DNA of 64,000 bases from Oceanobacillus chungangensis (GTDB lineage Bacteria; Bacillota; Bacilli; Bacillales; Amphibacillaceae). The stretch spans positions 1 through 64,000 of the forward strand of contig NZ_PIOD01000004.1 of NCBI RefSeq assembly GCF_003369565.1, in the 5' to 3' direction. The notes beneath the pieces are model-generated. The model was not told where the DNA came from. It did no database searches and was given only the letters and a program-made list of their open reading frames with translations. The translations under genes and the position numbers were made by a program. Below are positions 55,173 to 63,720 of this stretch, piece after piece (position 1 is the first letter of the stretch; each line of letters starts with the position of its first letter).

Positions 55173-56576
55173 ATGGAAGAGAAATTATTTATCTATTATA
55201 CAAATGACTTTCATAGCAATTTTGAACAATGGCCAAGAGTGGCTGGATTCTTAGAAGAAGCAAAATCAACAAGGAAAGAACATGGTGACCCGTACTGGAT
55301 TTTCGATATCGGTGACCATGTTGATCGTGTACATCCAATATCGGAAGCAACGATGGGGAGTGCAAACGTTCAATTAATGAATGATTTAGGTTATAACCTT
55401 GTGACAATTGGAAATAACGAGGGGATAACACTCTCGCATAATGATTTATATCATTTATATGATAAGGCAAATTTTAATGTTGTTTGCTCGAATTTACATA
55501 GCGTGGACGAACAGGAGCCAAATTGGTTAAAACGAACGGAGATTATTGAAACGGATAGCGGGGTGAAAATCGGTGTAGTTGGGTTAACAGTTCCATTCAA
55601 TGATTATTATGATTTACTAAACTGGCATGTTTCTCCCCAATATGAAGCTTTAGATAATTATGTAAATGTCTTAAAAGAGTCAACAGATATTATCATTCTA
55701 TTATCCCATCTTGGCATTAGTGAAGACCAGGAAATCGCTAGAAGATATGAGGATATCGATCTGATTATCGGCGGACACACCCATCATCTGCTGAGAACAG
55801 GTGAAGTTATCAATCAAACGTTAATAACTGCTGCAGGAAAGCATAGTTTTTATATTGGAGAAGTTATTTTGACATGGGATCATGCCAACCATTGTCTTGT
55901 ACAGAAAGAAGCCTACGCAACGGACATTGCCGAGGTACCAAAGGATTTAATGACCGAGCAAACATTATTTCAGATGCAAATGAAGGCGGACAAACAATTA
56001 GGGAAGCCAATTGTACATCTTGAAGAGCCGATTGAAGTAAAGTGGTTCCAAGATACGACAATCTTGAAGGAATTAACGGATACACTAAAAGATTGGACGA
56101 TGGCAGATTGTGCAATGTTAAATGCTGGATTACTGCTTGATCAATTACCAGCAGGAGATATAACATACGGCGATGTACACCGCATATGTCCACATCCAAT
56201 TAATCCAGTTGTCGTTGAGCTTCGTGGCAATGAATTATTAGAAGTGGTTCGATCGGCATTTACGAAGGATTTCATGGAATTAAAACTAAAAGGATTTGGT
56301 TTTCGAGGTGAAGTTATTGGAAGGATGATGTTTTCGGGTATACAAGTTAAAACCGATTTTCATGATAATGGGGAAGAATATGTGGTAGATGCGGTATTTG
56401 ATGGTGGAATACCTTTTGAAGCGGATAGGACATATACAGTAGCAACCGCTGACACATTTACATTCGGACGATTACTGCCAGAAGTTGCAAGGTCTGAAAC
56501 GAAGCATTATTTTCTTCCAGAATTCTTACGCGACCTATTAGCAGCGACATTACAGAATAAATTTGCAATGAAATAA
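55173..56576 (+). CDS. yunD: YunD, metallophosphatase / 5'-nucleotidase-like protein
   Basis: A 467-residue two-domain protein. The N-terminal calcineurin-like phosphatase domain (about 1-235) has YYTNDFHSN, FDIGDHVDRV, GNNEG (in place of GNHE, so one metal-site residue differs) and GGHTHHLLR. The C-terminal 5'-nucleotidase domain covers about 270-467. There is no signal peptide, unlike secreted UDP-sugar hydrolases, so it is cytoplasmic. The substrate is unknown. It follows yunE by 12 bases. Confidence 0.88.
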   Translation: MEEKLFIYYTNDFHSNFEQWPRVAGFLEEAKSTRKEHGDPYWIFDIGDHVDRVHPISEATMGSANVQLMNDLGYNLVTIGNNEGITLSHNDLYHLYDKANFNVVCSNLHSVDEQEPNWLKRTEIIETDSGVKIGVVGLTVPFNDYYDLLNWHVSPQYEALDNYVNVLKESTDIIILLSHLGISEDQEIARRYEDIDLIIGGHTHHLLRTGEVINQTLITAAGKHSFYIGEVILTWDHANHCLVQKEAYATDIAEVPKDLMTEQTLFQMQMKADKQLGKPIVHLEEPIEVKWFQDTTILKELTDTLKDWTMADCAMLNAGLLLDQLPAGDITYGDVHRICPHPINPVVVELRGNELLEVVRSAFTKDFMELKLKGFGFRGEVIGRMMFSGIQVKTDFHDNGEEYVVDAVFDGGIPFEADRTYTVATADTFTFGRLLPEVARSETKHYFLPEFLRDLLAATLQNKFAMK

Positions 56577-56666
56577 ACGTGTGAAGATCATCAATTCATG
56601 GAGTGACAATTTGCTAGCCTCGTGCATACAGATATAGTGTATCTTGCAAAGGAGGCATTTTTACTT

Positions 56667-56975
56667 ATGATCACGGTGAATCCACTAGAAGTTGAAGGCA
56701 TGTTTTTCACAGCGATTACAGTAGAGTTACCAAAGACGAATTTATTAATAATCTCAAACGACATCGGCTATATTATGTGTGCAGCACTCGATGTCGATAT
56801 CTTCAATGAAATTCCGAAATTAATGGAACGGAAAGTAATTGCTGGTCGAGCGGTTGGCGTAAGAACGATTGATGAATTATTAAATGCACCATTAGAAAAA
56901 ATTACAGATGCTTCCAAGGATTATGGCTGGGAAGTTGGCATGACTGGTAGAGATGCACTTGTTAACATATCATAA
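56667..56975 (+). CDS. yunC: YunC, DUF1805-family protein
   Basis: A 102-residue protein matching the small YunC/DUF1805 family. Markers are LLIISNDIGYIMCAALDVDI (about 31-50) and ERKVIAGRAVGVRTIDELL (about 58-76). Its role is not known. The ATG at 56667 follows GGAGG by about 11 bases, which is long but the best supported. It lies between yunD and yunB, as in B. subtilis. A terminator follows. Confidence 0.88.
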   Translation: MITVNPLEVEGMFFTAITVELPKTNLLIISNDIGYIMCAALDVDIFNEIPKLMERKVIAGRAVGVRTIDELLNAPLEKITDASKDYGWEVGMTGRDALVNIS

Positions 56976-56980
56976 ATTTT

Positions 56981-57013
56981 ATGTCTTCCAAATTTGGAGG
57001 ACATATTTTTTTT
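56981..57013 (+). terminator. Terminator of yunEDC
   Basis: ATGTCTTCCA and TGGAGGACAT form a stem (one G-T pair) followed by eight T residues. Confidence 0.85.
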
Positions 57014-57130
57014 GGTAGTTTCCTAAGTAAAGATGATGAATATTGCAATTGTCATTCTTCTCATGGAAACGGAAATTTAATTCTATCCCTCTAGTATTAG
57101 GCATAAGCTTTTTCTAGGGGGGATTGTTTT

Positions 57131-57910
57131 ATGTTTGGACAGAGAAGGAGATTCGGAAAAAAACGTGGATCACCTCCAGCCAAAGGGATCTTAATTATAA
57201 CTATGATTTTATTTCTGTTAATTATTATGGTGAATATTTGGATTATTGATAAAGGGATTCAACCAACATTAATGGATATTGCAGAGATGAAGACAGACGA
57301 ATTTGCTACACGAGCAATTAATTCGGCAGTTAGATTTGCAGAGGGCTATAGTTTTGAGGATTTTGTCAATATTACATATGATAATGAAGGACATCCTGCA
57401 ATTTATGGCTATAACCCAGTCGTAATGAATGAAATTACCCGTGGTGCGACGGAAAGAGTCGAAGAGTTTTTTCAATATGTAAATAGAGGAGAACCATATC
57501 AATTTGATTATCCATTAGAGGAAGTACCAGAATATAGTGGGACTGCTGAGAGTATGGCAGGGCAGGACCCAACCCTTGTTGAGATACCATTAGGGCAGGT
57601 TACAAGGAATACAGTGCTAGCGAATTTAGGGCCAAAGATTCCAGTGAATTTAGAAGTAATTGGCAGTGTACGAACGAATATTAAACGGGATGTCGAGGAT
57701 TTTGGAATCAATGGTGCATGGCTTTCTCTTTATTTACAAGTAGAGGCAGACGTTCAAATAATTATCCCGTTTACAACGGAAGTACACACGGTTAGTAAAG
57801 AAATTTATCTAGATGGAGGGGCAATTATGAGTAAGGTGCCTGATTATTATGGAGGAGATGGAGGAGGGCCATCAATAGCAATTCCAAAAGACGACTTGCA
57901 TAATAACTAA
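57131..57910 (+). CDS. yunB: YunB, sporulation protein
   Basis: A 259-residue protein with one N-terminal membrane segment (about 20-42) and an outside domain; NRGEPYQFDYPLEEVPEY (about 119-136) and VEIPLGQVTRNTVLANLGPKIPVNLEVIG (starting at about 151) are typical of YunB. In B. subtilis it is made under SigE in the mother cell and is needed for normal sporulation; the mechanism is unclear. GGGGGG precedes the ATG. It indicates an endospore-forming host. The lysine riboswitch begins about 45 bases after the stop. Confidence 0.88.
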   Translation: MFGQRRRFGKKRGSPPAKGILIITMILFLLIIMVNIWIIDKGIQPTLMDIAEMKTDEFATRAINSAVRFAEGYSFEDFVNITYDNEGHPAIYGYNPVVMNEITRGATERVEEFFQYVNRGEPYQFDYPLEEVPEYSGTAESMAGQDPTLVEIPLGQVTRNTVLANLGPKIPVNLEVIGSVRTNIKRDVEDFGINGAWLSLYLQVEADVQIIIPFTTEVHTVSKEIYLDGGAIMSKVPDYYGGDGGGPSIAIPKDDLHNN

Positions 57911-57955
57911 TACTCTAGTATAGTATTACTGTAAATTGAATATGACCTTATCAGA

Positions 57956-58148
57956 TCGGTGAGGTAGAGGTGCAAGTAATATTAGTAATCAACAGGAGAA
58001 TGACAACGATGATTGTTGATAAAAGGATTGCTTGCCGAAGTGTAATAAGAGTCGAGCTTATTATTGCTGGTGTATCTTTGAACAAGAGTTATACTGTCAT
58101 GCTTTTACAAAGAGTGTGGGGAACTACTGATCGAAATGGAGGATAACG
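57956..58148 (+). ncRNA. Lysine riboswitch (L-box)
   Basis: The L-box hallmarks occur in order: GGTGAGGTAGAGGTGCAAG, ATTAGTAA, CCGAAGTGTAATAA paired with TTATTATTGCTGG, GAACAAGAGTTATACTGTCATGC, and TGGGGAACTACTGATC near the closing stem with GGAGG. The element is followed by a terminator and a transporter gene. Lysine binding would favour termination and shut off the transporter. Confidence 0.92.
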
Positions 58149-58158
58149 TATATTGTAG

Positions 58159-58195
58159 AAACAATGATAGTTATTTTCTGTCATTGTTTTTTTGT
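58159..58195 (+). terminator. Expression-platform terminator of the lysine riboswitch
   Basis: AAACAATGA and TCATTGTTT form the stem, followed by a run of T residues. Confidence 0.88.
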
Positions 58196-58277
58196 GCATT
58201 AATTTAGTATACAAAATCCAGTTTATTTCATCTAGAATCTCCCTCTATACATCAAGTTCAATACGGAGGTAGGAAAA

Positions 58278-59837
58278 ATGGAAGGTACAATTTATTCACT
58301 AATACCAGCAGTAATCATGTTGATTCTCGTATTAGTGACAAGGAAAGTTCTTTTATCACTAGGAACAGGAATTATCGTTGGAGCGTTATTTATCCACGAT
58401 TTTAATATAGTGGAATCTCTAAAAGAAGTTTGGCTAGTATTTTATGGAATATTTGTAGTTGATGGCTCGCCAAATTGGGGAAATATTTTATTATTAGTCT
58501 TCCTGTTTTTACTAGGTATTATGACAGCATTTCTTCAAGCATCCGGAGGGAGCAGGGCATTTGGTGAGTGGATGATGAAACGAGTGAAAACCCGTGCTGG
58601 TGCACAGATAATGACAGGAATACTCGGCATCATTATTTTCATTGATGATTATTTCAGCAGTTTATCCATTGGACAAATTGCTCGGCCATTGACAGACCGT
58701 CATCGGGTATCACGAGCGAAGTTAGCGTATTTTATTGATTCAATGGCAGCACCAGTAACTGTATTATCACCTATTTCCAGTTGGGGTGCGTATATTATTG
58801 GTATATTAGGTGGTTTATTCGCTGCCAATGGAATAACATCGATGCAGCCTATTGAAGCATTTATCATGATGATTCCACATAATTTTTATGCAATAATAGC
58901 AGTCTTACTCGTATTTATTGTGGCAATCTTTAATTTTAATATTGGTCCAATGCGAACACATGAAGATAGAGCTGTCCAAACCGGAGAGCTATTGGATCCA
59001 AAGCAAAATAATGTGCCAGGGGATTTGAGTGATGTATTTGAGCCAAATAAAAACGGAAGAGTATATCATTTAATTGTTCCGATTATCATGCTGTTTGTTG
59101 CAACAATTGTTGCAATGCTAGTTACAGGAATTCAGGCTACAGAAGGAAAAGCAAGCATAATAACAGCTTTTGCCAATACGAATGTAAATTTATCATTATT
59201 TATTGGTGGGTTTATGGCTGTACTAACATCTGCCATTTTTCATTTTTCACAAAAACAGCCACGTGAAAATGTTGGAAAAATATTTGTTGAGGGATTAAAA
59301 ACTATGCTGCCCGCAATAAATATTTTACTATTGGCATGGATGGTAGGTTCAGTTATCAGCACACTGAAAATAGGAGCTTATTTAGCAGAGATCGTAAATA
59401 ATGCTTCCATTAATGTCAGCTTCATACCTATCATTTTCTTTGCTGTTACTCTATTGATGTCTCTAGCAACTGGAACTTCATGGGGAACATTTGGTATGAT
59501 GCTGCCAATCGGTGTTGAAATAATGATGCATACAGATAGTCAATTACTTTTACCTGCTCTTGCAGCTATCCTATCAGGTTCTGTATTTGGTGATCATTGT
59601 TCACCAATCTCTGATACGACGATACTTTCCGCAACAGGAGCAGGCTCGAACCATATGGATCATGTGCTGACACAGCTTCCATATGCAATAATGTCAGCAA
59701 TTATTGCAGCAATTGGTTTCTTAGTGATTGGTTTTACCAATCAAGTAGTCCTTGCACTATTTGTTTCGGTCGTGCTGCTAGCAGCTGCAGTTTTCGTTCA
59801 GCATCTATTAATTGCTAAAAAAACTTCAGTAAATTAA
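58278..59837 (+). CDS. lysW: NhaC-superfamily transporter under lysine riboswitch, probable lysine transporter LysW
   Basis: A 519-residue membrane protein with about 12 segments of the NhaC Na+/H+ antiporter superfamily. Markers are FIDDYFSSLSIGQIARPLTD (about 115-134), SPISSWGAYIIGI (about 165-177) and a C-terminal GSVFGDHCSPISDTTILSA (about 434-452). Its control by a lysine riboswitch matches the LysW group of candidate lysine transporters described in comparative genomics of Firmicutes. Lysine import is therefore the best inference, whereas sodium/proton exchange is the family default. GGAGG precedes the ATG. Confidence 0.85.
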   Translation: MEGTIYSLIPAVIMLILVLVTRKVLLSLGTGIIVGALFIHDFNIVESLKEVWLVFYGIFVVDGSPNWGNILLLVFLFLLGIMTAFLQASGGSRAFGEWMMKRVKTRAGAQIMTGILGIIIFIDDYFSSLSIGQIARPLTDRHRVSRAKLAYFIDSMAAPVTVLSPISSWGAYIIGILGGLFAANGITSMQPIEAFIMMIPHNFYAIIAVLLVFIVAIFNFNIGPMRTHEDRAVQTGELLDPKQNNVPGDLSDVFEPNKNGRVYHLIVPIIMLFVATIVAMLVTGIQATEGKASIITAFANTNVNLSLFIGGFMAVLTSAIFHFSQKQPRENVGKIFVEGLKTMLPAINILLLAWMVGSVISTLKIGAYLAEIVNNASINVSFIPIIFFAVTLLMSLATGTSWGTFGMMLPIGVEIMMHTDSQLLLPALAAILSGSVFGDHCSPISDTTILSATGAGSNHMDHVLTQLPYAIMSAIIAAIGFLVIGFTNQVVLALFVSVVLLAAAVFVQHLLIAKKTSVN

Positions 59838-59854
59838 ATAAATTAAAATGAAAA

Positions 59855-59889
59855 GAACGGCCCCCTGTCATAACTACAGGGGGCCGTTC
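59855..59889. terminator. Strong hairpin between lysW and lytH
   Basis: GAACGGCCCCCTGT and ACAGGGGGCCGTTC form a perfect 14-base stem around seven bases. It lies between convergent genes and probably terminates both; the T run is clearer on the minus strand. Confidence 0.85.
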
Positions 59890-59890
59890 A

Positions 59891-60865
59891 TTAATTCTTC
59901 TTCTGCCTTGCCATTCTTTCCCATCTTTGTAGGTAAGGATAGGGATCAAATGACCATTCACTATACCCATTATCCTTATACATTCCGTAATGTAGATGGG
60001 GTGGAAACTTACCTGATGTACCTGGTGGACCATAGCCGCTAGAACCAACACTGCCGAGGACATCCCCAGGTTTGACTACCTGTCCAACCTTTAGTCCTTC
60101 ACTATAGCCGTTCATGTGAGCATAATAGTGATAAATATTATAAATATCGCGAATTCCGACGCGCCAACCACCGTATAAATTCCAACCCATCAATTCAACT
60201 ACGCCAAAGGTTGTCGACTTAATTGGTGTTCCATATCCTGCAAAAATATCTGTCCCCTCATGAATTCGCAGTCCACCGAATCCCCGACGGGCTCCCCAAG
60301 TACTCCGGTAACTGTAATTATGCTGAAGTGATACAGGAAAATCCCGATCAGTTAAATTAATTGACTGGTATGTTTGGAAGACCTTCGCTGTATTCATGAT
60401 CGTTTGAACTGTGAGATCGCGTTGATAATATTCCCAGAGGGCGATCTTAATATCTTCGTCTGTTTGTCCATATTCTAAAAGGAGATTTGCCATCGTTTGC
60501 AGGACATCCTCTGCGTTTGTCGGATCTGCCTGACCGTCATCGTTACCATCGACACCGATTCCATCAAAAAACGTGATGGATCTTACATCCATATTTGAGG
60601 AAGGGTTTCCTATCCCAAACCATGATTCTGATGGAAAAGTGATGGAGATAACCTGCTCAGGTTCACTGCTATCTTTAATATTTCGTTCATAATTGTCTAT
60701 CGCTGCAAAATAATACCAAGGAATTTGTGTTAATGCTTCCGTTTTCTTAAACAATGCCATGCGCTTATCGTAAATAGACTCTTCTTCAGCATAAGCCGTT
60801 GAGGTAAATATCATGACAAATAATAAGCACAAAACTAGAATGCGTAACAAGTTCAATTCAATCAT
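59891..60865 (-). CDS. lytH: LytH-like M23 peptidase of the spore cortex
   Basis: A 324-residue exported zinc peptidase. A signal peptide or anchor is at about 5-26 (cleavage near AYA-EE). The C-terminal M23 domain has HEGTDIFA (about 209, His and Asp ligands), YYAHMNGYS (about 250) and PPHLHYGMY (about 292). B. subtilis LytH (YunA) is made in sporulation and cleaves L-Ala to D-Glu bonds to form single L-alanine side chains in the cortex. It is next to yunB in both organisms. AAGGAGG precedes the ATG. Confidence 0.85.
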   Translation of the reverse strand: MIELNLLRILVLCLLFVMIFTSTAYAEEESIYDKRMALFKKTEALTQIPWYYFAAIDNYERNIKDSSEPEQVISITFPSESWFGIGNPSSNMDVRSITFFDGIGVDGNDDGQADPTNAEDVLQTMANLLLEYGQTDEDIKIALWEYYQRDLTVQTIMNTAKVFQTYQSINLTDRDFPVSLQHNYSYRSTWGARRGFGGLRIHEGTDIFAGYGTPIKSTTFGVVELMGWNLYGGWRVGIRDIYNIYHYYAHMNGYSEGLKVGQVVKPGDVLGSVGSSGYGPPGTSGKFPPHLHYGMYKDNGYSEWSFDPYPYLQRWERMARQKKN

Positions 60866-60989
60866 TAACCTCCTTCGACGTCCTTGTCCATAGTTTGCTG
60901 TTTACTCATGAAATCATGCATATAATTATTGTTATTTACTTGAATGCATTTTATGGTAAACTAAGAGCAGTGATAGCGGGGTGAATTGT

Positions 60990-61265
60990 TTGATTGAATT
61001 ACATGGTAAGCATTATAAGATAGTAGAGAATATTAAGAATGGCTTTCAAGAAGAAGCTCTAAAAGAACGTTACTCAGATATTTTGGCAAAATATGATTAT
61101 ATCGTGGGCGATTGGGGATATGAACAGCTACGTTTAAAAGGGTTTTATCGAGATCGACATCCTAAAGCTGCAATTGATATGCAAATAAATACATTGGATG
61201 ATTACTTATATGAATATTGCAATTTTGGCTGTGCGTATTTTGTCATTAAGAAGGTAACGAAGTAA
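60990..61265 (+). CDS. yutD: YutD family protein
   Basis: A 91-residue protein of the YutD family. LKERYSDILAKYDYIVGDWGYEQLRLKGFY (from about 24) is the characteristic stretch, shared with B. subtilis YutD. The function is not known. The TTG at 60990 gives MIELHGKHYKIV as in relatives and follows AGCGGGG; a GTG three codons earlier overlaps that site. A terminator follows. Position between lytH and yutE matches the conserved order. Confidence 0.88.
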   Translation: MIELHGKHYKIVENIKNGFQEEALKERYSDILAKYDYIVGDWGYEQLRLKGFYRDRHPKAAIDMQINTLDDYLYEYCNFGCAYFVIKKVTK

Positions 61266-61266
61266 A

Positions 61267-61303
61267 CAACCATCGTTTCGTTTGGAACGATGGTTGTTTA
61301 CTT
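61267..61303. terminator. Terminator of yutD
   Basis: AACAACCATCGTT and AACGATGGTTGTT form a perfect stem around about eight bases. It lies between yutD and the convergent small gene, so it may act on both. Confidence 0.8.
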
Positions 61304-61334
61304 CCAATTACTTATGAAACTGCACATAGTTCTT

Positions 61335-61469
61335 CTATTTTATTTTAACATTTCTTTTTTCTTTCTTAGGTGAACCAAATGCTCCATCAGGAAATTCCTC
61401 TGGGACGGGTTGAGTTTTATTTAACCCTGCATTAGAAAAATCGTTATAATTCTTTCCTTTCCTTCTCAT
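61335..61469 (-). CDS. Small protein of 44 residues with a PEEFPDGAFGSP motif
   Basis: A minus-strand frame from ATG 61469 (or ATG 61478 three codons earlier) to TAG 61335. It is basic at both ends and contains QPVPEEFPDGAFGSPKKEKR. Small Bacillaceae proteins with a similar EEFPEGPYGS-type motif are known, often annotated only as cytosolic or spore-associated. GAAAGGATG precedes the ATG. The hairpin at 61267-61303 lies downstream. It was not large enough to be an obvious gene and is called from its motif and ribosome binding site. Confidence 0.65.
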   Translation of the reverse strand: MRRKGKNYNDFSNAGLNKTQPVPEEFPDGAFGSPKKEKRNVKIK

Positions 61470-61648
61470 TACATTCATCCTTTCATTAACAAAGGGTGTT
61501 TATTGAATGATTGTTGCTAATGAAATATGGCTACTACCCTTTGTAAATTGCAAAAAATAAACCTTTTCTTAACAAATTCAAAAACAGTTAAAGTTAATTG
61601 AGCATGTCTATTATAGTCTTTGCAAAAAGGGAAATGTTATGAAAGGGA

Positions 61649-63076
61649 TTAATCATAATTTCGACAACGGGTATAACCTTTAAATTTCTTCTCGAGAATT
61701 CTTCCTAAGCGAAATAGTACATCCTCATTACCAATTGAACTCATTAATTGGATGCTAATTGGCATATTATTTTCGTCCATCCCAACTGGAATAGATAACG
61801 CAGGTAATCCCCAAACATTAGCATATGCTACATATGGCATGACATTTAGAAAAGTTTTCCGCAATGAAAATATTTCCTGATATACCTTTCCATGTGTCAG
61901 CGCACTTGAATGATAGATAGGGAAGATTAATATCCGATTTTTCATATAATCTGCTAATCGAACATCGCCTTGCTGAAGAACTTCCTTTACTTCTCGTATT
62001 CGTTTCACTGAAGGCTTGAACATTTTTGAAGCGATAATTGCACGAGATAGATTAGGGTGTATGGCAGTTCTTTGAGAGAGCTTCTCCCTTAGAAACGCTT
62101 TAAAAATATTTGAACGATCATTGCTGTATGCTTCCTTTTCGAGTAAGTCGCTGCCTCCCATGGATATGATATCTTGCCAAATTTGAGCACTCTCATCAAA
62201 GAATGGAGGTACGGTTCGTTTCGTTGATACGGACTTCTCCAAAAGATACTCAATTTCATTTAGAAATTCCTTTGTATTATCTGATAAAGGATAGCCCATA
62301 TTACTAGGTAAAATTTCCATTTTAAAAGATTGCAAATGCTTTGTTCGAATCGGTTTTTCTGAAATAATCTGGTAGATTAGTCGCATATCACGAACTGACT
62401 TGCCCATCGGACCAACGGCAAACATTCTTTCTTGAATTGGGTCGCTTGGAGCAGGAAAATGTCCCTCTGCTGGAACTTGATTCATTCCAGGTTTAAATCC
62501 TACGACACCATTAAAATGCGCAGGGATTCGAATAGAGCCGCCAATATCGGAAGCAATACCAACCGCGGAACCACCAACAGCTAGTAAAGCACCTTCTCCA
62601 CCACTTGAACCACCAGCAGTTTTTGTAACATCCCAAGGATTATTCGTTCTGCCATATAATTTATTTTCAGTTTCTTGATTAAAGCAAAGAGTAGGGGTAT
62701 TCGTTTTACCTAAAATAATAGCTCCCTTGGCCTTTAATTTGGAAATAACCACAGCATCTTCTCTTGAAATCAAATCCTGGCGATGAACTAATCCGGCGGT
62801 TGTTTTCATATTTGTAATATGGAAGGCTTCTTTTACACTTATCGGTACTCCATGTAGCGGCCCGATACTATTGCCGTTTTGACTCATTAAATCCAGCTCT
62901 TCTGCCTCTTTTAACGCGTCAGAAAAACGCTCTTCCACTAATGCATTAATGTTAGGGTTTACCTTTTTTATATGATTGATATAAGCGGTAACAGCATCAA
63001 CACTTGTGAGCTCACCTTGTTTAATTTTTTCAGCAATCGCTGTTGCGTCCATATCGATAATTGAATTTACACCCAT
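61649..63076 (-). CDS. Amidase (amidase signature family)
   Basis: A 475-residue amidase-signature enzyme. The catalytic triad is Lys in GVPISVKEAF (about 82), the cis-Ser in TAGGSSGGEGALLA (about 155-168) and the nucleophile Ser in DIGGSIRIPA (about 180). The enzyme hydrolyses amides or is a relative of GatA, but no gatC or gatB is adjacent, so a separate small-molecule amidase is likely. It is probably cytosolic. AAGAAGGT precedes the ATG. It is not part of the B. subtilis yut order. Confidence 0.9.
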   Translation of the reverse strand: MGVNSIIDMDATAIAEKIKQGELTSVDAVTAYINHIKKVNPNINALVEERFSDALKEAEELDLMSQNGNSIGPLHGVPISVKEAFHITNMKTTAGLVHRQDLISREDAVVISKLKAKGAIILGKTNTPTLCFNQETENKLYGRTNNPWDVTKTAGGSSGGEGALLAVGGSAVGIASDIGGSIRIPAHFNGVVGFKPGMNQVPAEGHFPAPSDPIQERMFAVGPMGKSVRDMRLIYQIISEKPIRTKHLQSFKMEILPSNMGYPLSDNTKEFLNEIEYLLEKSVSTKRTVPPFFDESAQIWQDIISMGGSDLLEKEAYSNDRSNIFKAFLREKLSQRTAIHPNLSRAIIASKMFKPSVKRIREVKEVLQQGDVRLADYMKNRILIFPIYHSSALTHGKVYQEIFSLRKTFLNVMPYVAYANVWGLPALSIPVGMDENNMPISIQLMSSIGNEDVLFRLGRILEKKFKGYTRCRNYD

Positions 63077-63222
63077 CTATCATACCTTCTTCGTTACACT
63101 TTATTAATACTTATATTATTCCATTCTACAAACCGCTTATGCCAACTATATCATTCAAGTCTGTATCTTCATAATATATATGATATGATATTATTGAATA
63201 ATGTCAATCGGAGGTAATACAT

Positions 63223-63663
63223 ATGTATTTCGTAGACCAAAGTAAAATTGAAGAAACGCTTTTATATATGGGGAAAATACTAGATGAGGTATCGCATAAA
63301 AATAACTTTGTTTCCTTTAAGGAAAAACTAGGCCTTGAACGAATGGTCCATATGTTAATTGAGTCAATTATTGATGTTGGGAATATGATGATTGATGGTT
63401 TTATTATGCGCGATCCAGGTGGATATGAGGATATTATTGATATCCTTGTAGATGAAAAAGTGATCCCGGCTGAAGAAGAAGGGGATTACAAAACATTCAT
63501 CCGGTTACGAAAAGCTTTAATACATGAGTATCGGACTATCGACCATAAATTACTACAGGATATGCTATTAACAAAGAAAGCAATACTTCAGCAATTTAGT
63601 GTACATATTCACAGTTATTTAAAGAATGCATTAGGTGTTGCCAATGCTTTTTCAAACGAATGA
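63223..63663 (+). CDS. yutE: YutE, HepT-like (DUF86) protein
   Basis: A 146-residue helical protein of the DUF86/HepT family. The RX4HXY ribonuclease motif is present as RKALIHEY (about 108-115). Elsewhere HepT toxins pair with MntA nucleotidyltransferase antitoxins, but no MntA gene is adjacent and B. subtilis YutE stands alone in the same place, so a housekeeping role is as likely. GGAGG precedes the ATG. It lies 57 bp before yutF. Confidence 0.88.
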   Translation: MYFVDQSKIEETLLYMGKILDEVSHKNNFVSFKEKLGLERMVHMLIESIIDVGNMMIDGFIMRDPGGYEDIIDILVDEKVIPAEEEGDYKTFIRLRKALIHEYRTIDHKLLQDMLLTKKAILQQFSVHIHSYLKNALGVANAFSNE

Positions 63664-63720
63664 ATCCGCTTTAGTAAAGTGGAAGATGATATTGAAATGA
63701 TATTGAAACGAGGATGTTAG

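Noticed and set aside
63223-63663. HepT-MntA toxin-antitoxin system
   Set aside because: The RX4HXY motif is present, but no MntA partner is adjacent and the gene is in the conserved yut position.
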